From: Fidelibacterota bacterium
GTDB taxonomy: Bacteria; Fidelibacterota; Fidelibacteria; Fidelibacterales; DSDE01
Assembly: GCA_011049095.1 (NCBI GenBank)
Contig: DSDE01000263.1
Coordinates: 1 to 12,729, forward strand
Length of the DNA stretch: 12,729 nt
Direction of reading: 5' to 3'
The translations under genes were made by a program, and so were the position numbers. Positions within the stretch are counted from its first letter, which is position 1, and each line of letters opens with the position of its first letter. The notes below the pieces were generated by a model. It was not told the DNA's origin. It saw nothing but the letters and a program-made list of their open reading frames with translations, and made no database searches. Below, in pieces: positions 8,002-12,729 of this stretch.

Positions 8002-8046
8002 TCCTCTGTCACCCACAACATGGGAATCTCCCCCATTTTTCTCCAC
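8002..8046 (-). promoter_or_regulatory. Candidate MraZ operator (10-bp-phased TGG repeats) and mraZ ribosome binding site
   Basis: On the minus strand GTGGA starts at 8046, ATGGG at 8036 and GTGGG at 8016, all on one 10-nt register; the register position at 8026 reads TTCCC, the opposite orientation. E. coli MraZ is known to bind TGGGN direct repeats separated by 5 nt upstream of mraZ, and these fit that pattern imperfectly. AGAGGA at 8002-8007 is the ribosome binding site for the GTG at 7995. The repeats span the predicted transcription start, a good location for repression. Confidence 0.5.
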
Positions 8047-8047
8047 A

Positions 8048-8076
8048 ATATTAGAGATATGTCCCGATTATTGCAA
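8048..8076 (-). promoter_or_regulatory. Candidate sigma70-type promoter of the dcw cluster
   Basis: On the minus strand TTGCAA (8071-8076) is followed by a 17-nt spacer and then TAATAT (8048-8053). This matches the sigma70 consensus boxes at 4/6 each, with the key TTG of the -35 box and the T, A and T at positions 1, 2 and 6 of the -10 box kept. Transcription would start near 8041, between the two candidate mraZ starts. Some phyla use different -35/-10 boxes, so this is a moderate call. Confidence 0.45.
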
Positions 8077-8428
8077 GTATTTTTTTGAATTTATAATTTT
8101 TTATTTACTCTTTTTTTCTTAGAATCCTTTTATATCAGCTAATTATCATTTATTTCCAGATAGGCAATATTTGTGGGGATTAGTGGGGCATTTTTTTGAG
8201 ACATTTTTTTTGCTCCTTTGATAAAATTAAATAGAGTCGTATTCTGCATTAACGCAAAATTAACATAATCTGTCTTGCGGCCATATATCGTTATTGTACA
8301 ATATCTTATGGTTTCATATTTGCTTACAAATCATCTCGGCAAATTTTAAACGCGGCCGGATAAGCTAATTCCATTTGGTTGTTTTATTATAAGATTCTAA
8401 ATTCCGCCGTGAATATGGAAAGAGGACT
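8077..8428. other. Divergent intergenic region between the dcw promoter and pit
   Basis: This stretch is AT-rich with several T-runs and holds no gene I can support. Apart from the GTGGGG pair at 8173-8188 it contains two ACATTTTTTT-like tracts near 8188-8211. A TATAAG hexamer at 8388-8393 could be a pit -10 box, but no matching -35 box sits at the right distance. AGAGGA at 8421-8426 just before the pit ATG is the likely ribosome binding site. I saw no Pho-box-like repeat, tRNA or riboswitch. Confidence 0.4.
8173..8188 (+). repeat. Two GTGGGG direct repeats on a 10-bp period, possible second MraZ-type site
   Basis: GTGGGG occurs at 8173-8178 and again at 8183-8188, separated by ATTA; read as TGGGN this is two units with a 5-nt spacer, the documented E. 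coli MraZ box geometry. It is on the plus strand, facing pit and opposite to mraZ, about 97 bp upstream of the candidate dcw -35 box and 240 bp before pit. A GC-rich 16-mer in very AT-rich intergenic DNA stands out. Binding by MraZ is inference only. Confidence 0.4.
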
Positions 8429-10678
8429 ATGGACACATTTTATTTGATAATTACCGTTATCTTGTTTGCTCTTGCTATCTCTGACTTAATAGTCGGAGTC
8501 AGTAATGATGCTGTGAATTTTTTAAATTCAGCTATTGGCGCTAAGGCTGCCAAGCGTCGTACAATTATGATTATAGCCAGTCTTGGTGTTTTATTTGGCG
8601 CTACCTTCAGCAGCGGAATGATGGAAGTTGCCCGCAAGGGAATTTTTCATCCTGATATGTTTCTATTCTCGGAAATAATGATCATTTTTTTGGCAGTAAT
8701 GATTACGGATGTCATTTTGCTGGATTTATTCAATACTTTTGGGCTGCCGACTTCCACAACTGTCTCCATCGTATTTGAGCTTTTGGGTGCGGCTGTGGCT
8801 GTAAGCCTATTGAAAATCTGGGGTATGGGTGGTACAGCTTACGATTTATCAGTTTATATCAATAGCAGCAAAGCCCTTGCCATCATATCTGGAATTTTAC
8901 TGAGTATTGTTGTCTCATTTACCGCGGGGGTCTTCTTTCAATATCTCACCCGCCTAGTCTTTACTTTTAAATATGATAAGCAGCTTCGTCGCTGGGGGGC
9001 AATCTGGGGCGGATTCAGCATATCTGCCATTACCTTTTTTATATTGCTGAAGGGTATTGGCGGCGCTTCCTTTCTCACCACTGAAATGGCCGCCTTCATC
9101 AAGGGCAATACATTCAAAATAATCCTGATTAGTTTTGTCTCATGGACTGTTTTGCTGCAATTCTTACGTATGATTATTCACCTTGATATACCCCGTACGA
9201 TTGTCCTCATTGGCACATTCGCTTTAGCAATGGCCTTTGCCGGCAATGATCTGGTAAATTTTATCGGTGTGCCACTGGCCGGATTCAGAGCATTTCAGGA
9301 ATTGATTAATACACCCGGAGCGCTACCGGATACGCTCCTGATGACGGTTATGAAAGGGAAAGTTAGTACGCCGACCATTTTCCTTCTTCTCGCCGGCCTA
9401 ATTATGGTCATCACCTTATGGTTTAGCAAAAAAGCACAGTCTGTTACAAAAACCGAAGTCAATCTTGGCCGACAGGATGAAGGCTATGAGCGATTTGGCT
9501 CTTCGGCATTATCACGTTCCATCGTCCGCGGCGCCATTTCATTATCTCAGGTTTTCAGGCAAATTATTCCCGCTGGAATTCACCGCCGCATCGACAGACG
9601 TTTTAAGCCAATGGAAGAAGTAGCGGGAGTCAAAATTGCTGACAAGCCAGCTTTTGATATGATTCGGGCTGCTGTCAACCTGACACTTGCCAGCATTATT
9701 ATCAGCTTTGCTACTTCATTGAAGCTGCCCCTGTCCACAACTTATGTTACATTTATGGTGGCCATGGGAAGCTCTCTGGCAGATAGAGCCTGGGGCAGAG
9801 AATCTGCTGTCTATCGTATTACCGGGGTCTTCACTGTCGTTGGCGGATGGTTTATGACTGCCTTAATCGCCTTTTTAGTTTCCTTCACATTTGCTGTTAC
9901 CATCCATTTCGGCGGCGGTATAGGTATCACTATCCTATTGATTTTGGCGTTTTATTTCATCTACCGCACTTATGTGCTTCATAACCAGAAAGTGAAAACT
10001 GAGGAAGAATCAGTCCAAAACCAGCTCATCTCTGGCGAGATGGTCAACCAGGAAACTTTAGTCACTATCATCAGCCAGAACATTGTAGAAGTGCTGGAAA
10101 CCATTCAATCCGTTTTCTCAAATACCATAATTGGCCTCAAAAATGAAGACCGGAAGATTTTAAAAAACGCTAAAAATGAAGTTCACTCGCTAAGTGAAAA
10201 GACAAAGTCACTCCGTGATAATATTTCAAAAACCATACAGCAGCTTGAGATGGAAGCCGTGGAAAGCGGCCACTTCTATGTACAGGAGCTTGATAACTTG
10301 CGAGAAATTGTCACCAGCCTGAAGTTTATCACTGAGCCCTCATATACACACATCAACAACAATCATAAAGGTCTCATCGCAGAACAGGTCAATGAGCTAA
10401 ATAATCTCAATAAGGAAATTAATAAACTTTTTGATATTATTCAGGATAGAATTCAGGGCAATAATTTTGATCAACTGGAAAGCATAGAGGTCTTGCAGCA
10501 AGAGATTTTAGAAGGTATTGAAAAGATTCGCCGCAAACAAGTTAAACGAATAAAACAGAATATTGTCGGCACAAAAAATAGCCTCCTCTATTTATCACTA
10601 CTGAATGAAGCCAAAAACATCCTGCTTCATATAAATAAACTTCTGAAATCTCAGAGAGATTTTATCAATCAAAAATAA
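8429..10678 (+). CDS. pit: PiT-family inorganic phosphate transporter with long C-terminal PhoU-like helical tail
   Basis: PiT (SLC20-type) proteins are inner-membrane, cation-coupled phosphate carriers. The 749-residue protein has the inverted-repeat signature of the family: VSNDAVNF (24-31) and AGNDLVNF (271-278), with LPTSTT (106-111) and LPLSTT (433-438), the latter followed by a conserved GSSLADRAWG segment. Membrane segments fill residues 1-330 and 409-512, separated by a hydrophilic loop of about 80 residues. The last 230 residues are charged and predicted helical, resembling PhoU-like/DUF47 bundles attached to long PiT proteins of Bacteroidota-type bacteria; this assignment is by composition and length, not motifs. 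The ATG has AGAGGA just upstream. The gene is divergent from the dcw cluster and monocistronic. The transported ion could be phosphate or another oxyanion such as sulfate, though phosphate is the family norm. Confidence 0.92.
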   Translation: MDTFYLIITVILFALAISDLIVGVSNDAVNFLNSAIGAKAAKRRTIMIIASLGVLFGATFSSGMMEVARKGIFHPDMFLFSEIMIIFLAVMITDVILLDLFNTFGLPTSTTVSIVFELLGAAVAVSLLKIWGMGGTAYDLSVYINSSKALAIISGILLSIVVSFTAGVFFQYLTRLVFTFKYDKQLRRWGAIWGGFSISAITFFILLKGIGGASFLTTEMAAFIKGNTFKIILISFVSWTVLLQFLRMIIHLDIPRTIVLIGTFALAMAFAGNDLVNFIGVPLAGFRAFQELINTPGALPDTLLMTVMKGKVSTPTIFLLLAGLIMVITLWFSKKAQSVTKTEVNLGRQDEGYERFGSSALSRSIVRGAISLSQVFRQIIPAGIHRRIDRRFKPMEEVAGVKIADKPAFDMIRAAVNLTLASIIISFATSLKLPLSTTYVTFMVAMGSSLADRAWGRESAVYRITGVFTVVGGWFMTALIAFLVSFTFAVTIHFGGGIGITILLILAFYFIYRTYVLHNQKVKTEEESVQNQLISGEMVNQETLVTIISQNIVEVLETIQSVFSNTIIGLKNEDRKILKNAKNEVHSLSEKTKSLRDNISKTIQQLEMEAVESGHFYVQELDNLREIVTSLKFITEPSYTHINNNHKGLIAEQVNELNNLNKEINKLFDIIQDRIQGNNFDQLESIEVLQQEILEGIEKIRRKQVKRIKQNIVGTKNSLLYLSLLNEAKNILLHINKLLKSQRDFINQK

Positions 10679-10700
10679 GCCCACTGCCCGAGACACAGAT

Positions 10701-10719
10701 AAACCAAAAAGTGGTTTTT
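10701..10719 (+). terminator. Weak terminator-like hairpin after pit
   Basis: AAACCA (10701-10706) and TGGTTT (10712-10717) form a 6-bp stem with a 5-nt loop, and the T-run continues for 2 more bases, 22 nt after the pit stop. The stem is short and AT-rich, so efficiency is doubtful. It is the only hairpin with trailing Ts at this position. Confidence 0.35.
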
Positions 10720-11000
10720 AAAGTAGAGTGTGCGGATTTTAGCGCTTAAAAGATAGTGTAATTCCATAAAAAACAATAAAACTGCCTTCTTCCCTGTGAA
10801 GATGATAAACCAATTATTTATATAACCTTCAATTTTCATATTTCGCAGATGTTTCCTGAGGCTTCGGAGTGGACTTTTGCGATTAGCCAAAAAAATGCTT
10901 TATATAGCCTGGGATCAAGCTGAGAAAACTTTTTCACACAAAATTCCATAAAATCAGATCTTCACTAATTAGATCATTTTAAAAGTTACTTAGGCAGTTT

Positions 11001-11030
11001 TAAAAAACTATTATGGAAAGATGGTTTCCA
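11001..11030 (-). terminator. Weak terminator-like hairpin after the symporter gene
   Basis: On the minus strand, 20 nt past the symporter stop, TGGAAA and TTTCCA (11025-11030 and 11014-11019) form a 6-bp stem with a 5-nt loop. A TTTTTT run follows a few bases further on (11002-11007). The gap between stem and T-run makes this a weak candidate. Confidence 0.35.
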
Positions 11031-11049
11031 CAATTGTAAATATCTTGGC

Positions 11050-12297
11050 TCAATAATTGAGCTTTTCACCTTCACTGCGGGCAATAATGACCGTGCCAAT
11101 ACTGTCTGACCACACATTGGTCATCGTTCGAAACATATCCAGCGGCCTGTCCACTGCCAACATCGTCCCAACAATGAGCCCTGCAGTGGGGTGTCCGCCC
11201 AAACCCACTGCTTCTAAAACAATAAAAATCATAACAAGACCGGCAGAGGGAATAGCTGCTGCACCAACAGAAGCCAGAAAAGCCGTGATAACCACAATTA
11301 ATTGTTTCGCCAGCCCCAGCTCAAAGCCAAGAACCTGGGCGATAAATAAAACACCGGCACATTCATAGAGCGCTGTGCCATCCATATTGACAGTAGCTCC
11401 AAGGGGAGCGACAAAACTGGATACCTTATTACTCACTCCGCTATTATTCTCAAGACAATCCATAGTCAACGGCAGGGTGGCGGCGCTGCTGCTGCTGCTG
11501 AATGCCATTCCAAGCGCAGGAGAGAGAGCCCGCAGATGCTTTGGCGGAAATATGCGGGTAAAGAGCCACAACAAAAGAGGCAATGTGACAAGAAAGTGAA
11601 TAAGTAAACCGGCAGCAATAGTAGCAAAATATAGCCCTACTGCCTGGAAAAGTTCAAATCCAGAAGAAGCCACAGCCGTTGTAATCAATCCAAATACCCC
11701 TATGGGTGCTAGACGAATAACCAGATGGGTCATTTTCATCATCACTGCAAAAAAAGTATCAAAAAAGCGTGATAATCTCTCCTTGGTGGCAGCAGGCAGC
11801 ATAGTAATCACCATTCCCAAAAAAATGGAAAAGAAAATGACAGCCAGTATATCTCCCTCAGCCATAGCGCTGATAGGGTTTGTAGGTATCATTCTAAGCA
11901 AAAGATTAAAAATTGAAGCATCGGTCTGCAGCCCTTCTGGATTGAAGGCTATACCATTTTCAGGAAGATTAACGTTGAGGCCGGGACGTATCCAATTGGT
12001 GAGTAAAAGCCCTGTAACAATGGCCAGAAATGAACTAAGCATATAATAGAGAATTGTTTTCATACTGAGCCGGCCCAGACTGCGGCTATCGCCAAGACTG
12101 GCAACGCCTGAGGTGATAGACGAAAAGATTAGTGGCACGATAAGCATTTTCAGAAGCCGCATGAAGATATCGCCTAGTGGCTGAAAAGTAAGGGCCTTAT
12201 CTCCCATTGAAAGCGCTGTAAGCACACCTAAACCCATCGCGGTAAAAATTTGCCAATGAAGGGGAGCGTTCAGCGCTTTTCTCAATAATTCTTTCAT
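11050..12297 (-). CDS. Dicarboxylate/amino acid:cation symporter (SLC1/DAACS family), probably glutamate/aspartate-type
   Basis: This inner-membrane secondary transporter couples uptake of acidic amino acids or C4-dicarboxylates to Na+ or H+. The 415-residue protein has the elevator-fold landmarks of the family: a serine-rich hairpin FSSSSSAATLP (266-276), the unwound helix NMDGTAL (304-310), the second hairpin AAAIPSAG (346-353), and the last helix DMFRTMTNVWSD (387-398). In that helix D383, D387, R390, T391, N394 and D398 align with GltPh D390, D394, R397, T398, N401 and D405. The arginine that contacts the substrate side-chain carboxylate is therefore kept, which favours an acidic substrate over a neutral amino acid. 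Glutamate, aspartate or a dicarboxylate cannot be told apart here. The ATG at 12295-12297 overlaps the upstream stop (ATGA) and has AGGA 6 nt before it. Confidence 0.93.
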   Translation of the reverse strand: MKELLRKALNAPLHWQIFTAMGLGVLTALSMGDKALTFQPLGDIFMRLLKMLIVPLIFSSITSGVASLGDSRSLGRLSMKTILYYMLSSFLAIVTGLLLTNWIRPGLNVNLPENGIAFNPEGLQTDASIFNLLLRMIPTNPISAMAEGDILAVIFFSIFLGMVITMLPAATKERLSRFFDTFFAVMMKMTHLVIRLAPIGVFGLITTAVASSGFELFQAVGLYFATIAAGLLIHFLVTLPLLLWLFTRIFPPKHLRALSPALGMAFSSSSSAATLPLTMDCLENNSGVSNKVSSFVAPLGATVNMDGTALYECAGVLFIAQVLGFELGLAKQLIVVITAFLASVGAAAIPSAGLVMIFIVLEAVGLGGHPTAGLIVGTMLAVDRPLDMFRTMTNVWSDSIGTVIIARSEGEKLNY

Positions 12298-12729
12298 AAC
12301 AATCCTGCTTTTATTTGTAAATATTTGCTGAGAAAGTCATACAGCTTCGATTCATCTGGAAGTTCAGCCTCATTCAAAGCTTCAATCTGCTGTTCTAAGA
12401 GATTGATATCCTTTCTTTTAACTGGCCCGCTAAGTATATTTTGAGTTCCCTCATTTGCCAGATTATCCAGGACCGATTGCATCAGCGGCCGAAAGCGAAG
12501 TATAAAATCATCTTCTGAAATACCCGCGGCTTCAGCGCTTTGAAAAGCGGCAATAATTGGCGCTGAGACAAGATTGCCTGCCAAAACAGCCGCCGTATGA
12601 TACAGCATCTTCTGGGACCTGCGAATAATAAACGCCTTTAAATCAAGCTTTTTCATTAACTTTATGCCCCACTCAGGCTTTTTTCCCTCAACGGCAAAAT
12701 AGGCATCCTGAAAGCGAGAGAGAGCTGCC
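12294..12729 (-). CDS. Rossmann-like / DUF2520 domain protein (C-terminal part, N-terminus beyond window)
   Basis: The frame is open to the right edge, so the ATG at 12654-12656 is internal and not the start. The codons before it read RFQDAYFAVEGKKPEWGIKL, which continues into the domain. The visible 145 residues match the C-terminal all-helical DUF2520 domain: FAVEG near its beginning, then KMLYHTAAVLAGN (compare the family K..YHAAAV.A.N), and LSGPVKRKDINLLEQQ (compare TGP..RGD...). Such proteins normally carry an N-terminal NAD(P)-binding Rossmann domain resembling ProC or 6-phosphogluconate dehydrogenase. That part is outside the window, and the biochemical role of the family is not settled. 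The stop overlaps the symporter ATG, so the two are co-transcribed and probably translationally coupled. Confidence 0.85.
   Translation of the reverse strand, partial: AALSRFQDAYFAVEGKKPEWGIKLMKKLDLKAFIIRRSQKMLYHTAAVLAGNLVSAPIIAAFQSAEAAGISEDDFILRFRPLMQSVLDNLANEGTQNILSGPVKRKDINLLEQQIEALNEAELPDESKLYDFLSKYLQIKAGLL

Larger units (their letters stand above)
10679..11049. other. Convergent intergenic region, no supported gene
   Basis: This 371-nt AT-rich stretch separates the 3' ends of pit and the symporter. It contains two weak hairpins, at 10701-10719 and 11014-11030. Open frames cross it on both strands: 73 codons on minus at 10669-10890, and about 48 codons on plus ending at 10923 with an ATG only at 10849. 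Neither has a ribosome binding site or a recognisable product. I see no tRNA, insertion sequence end or attachment site. Confidence 0.4.

Noticed and set aside
7996..8046. Longer mraZ form starting at the GTG at 8044-8046
   Set aside because: The extra 17 residues do not resemble MraZ, the start lies at or before the predicted transcription start, and it has no ribosome binding site. The GTG at 7995 has AGAGGA upstream.
8309..8350. A 13-codon ORF upstream of pit as a possible leader peptide
   Set aside because: No ribosome binding site, no regulatory codon run and no attenuator-like hairpin follows.
8415..8447. A short ORF beginning at the ATG at 8415 and overlapping the pit start in another frame
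   Set aside because: Only 10 codons long, and its ATG precedes the good pit ribosome binding site. It is most likely chance.
10669..10890. A 73-codon open frame on the minus strand in the convergent intergenic region
   Set aside because: It overlaps the pit 3' end, is biased to Lys, Phe and Leu as expected for AT-rich non-coding DNA, has no ribosome binding site and no recognisable motif.
10777..10923. A plus-strand open stretch of about 48 codons ending at a TGA near 10923
   Set aside because: The only ATG is at 10849, leaving 24 codons. It has no Shine-Dalgarno sequence and no similarity I recognise; a remnant gene cannot be shown.
11048..11062. Perfect 7-bp inverted repeat (GCTCAATAATTGAGC) across the symporter stop codon
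   Set aside because: A 1-nt centre cannot form a stable RNA hairpin and no T-run follows. Short AT-rich palindromes are common here.
12294..12656. A 120-residue protein starting at the ATG at 12654-12656
   Set aside because: The frame continues open to the window edge and the upstream codons encode conserved-looking DUF2520 sequence (FAVEG). The ATG is therefore internal.

Overview
The window is a bacterial division and cell wall (dcw) cluster on the minus strand, followed by a divergent phosphate transporter and a convergent two-gene transport operon. The DNA is moderately AT-rich. Several traits indicate a Gram-negative-type, meso-diaminopimelate-containing bacterium outside the Proteobacteria: MurE carries the DNPR motif, the division PBP ends in a single PASTA domain, the PiT transporter has a long cytosolic helical tail, and a DUF2520 protein is present. 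The overall flavour resembles the Bacteroidota / FCB superphylum. That placement is an inference; no rRNA or other marker here fixes it.

Positions 1-7995 (minus strand, transcribed from about 8041 leftwards) hold mraZ - rsmH - ftsL - a 45-codon small ORF - ftsI (PBP with PASTA) - murE - murF - mraY - murD (cut by the left edge). The genes are packed very tightly. Most junctions are stop/start overlaps (ATGA, TTGA, TAATG), and the only true gap is 4 nt, between mraY and murD. MraZ is the cluster's transcriptional regulator and RsmH methylates 16S rRNA. FtsL and FtsI are divisome components. MurE, MurF, MraY and MurD are successive enzymes of the UDP-MurNAc-pentapeptide / lipid I pathway. A sigma70-like promoter and 10-bp-phased TGGG-type repeats resembling MraZ operators lie just upstream of mraZ. 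They argue that MraZ starts at the GTG at 7995, not at the longer GTG at 8046.

Positions 7996-8428 are a divergent regulatory region. It also contains a second 10-bp-phased GTGGGG pair (8173-8188) in the opposite orientation, facing the plus-strand pit gene. Positions 8429-10678 (+) encode a 749-residue PiT-family phosphate transporter with a long PhoU-like C-terminal tail. Positions 10679-11049 are a convergent intergenic region with weak terminator-like hairpins and no gene I can support. Positions 11050-12729 (minus) hold a two-gene unit: a DUF2520 protein whose N-terminus is cut by the right edge, overlapping by ATGA a glutamate/dicarboxylate:cation symporter of the SLC1/DAACS family.

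The most notable undescribed item is the 45-codon ORF at 6116-6253. It exactly fills the only apparent gap between ftsL and ftsI, is preceded by an 8-base Shine-Dalgarno match inside ftsL, and is joined to both neighbours by stop/start overlaps.
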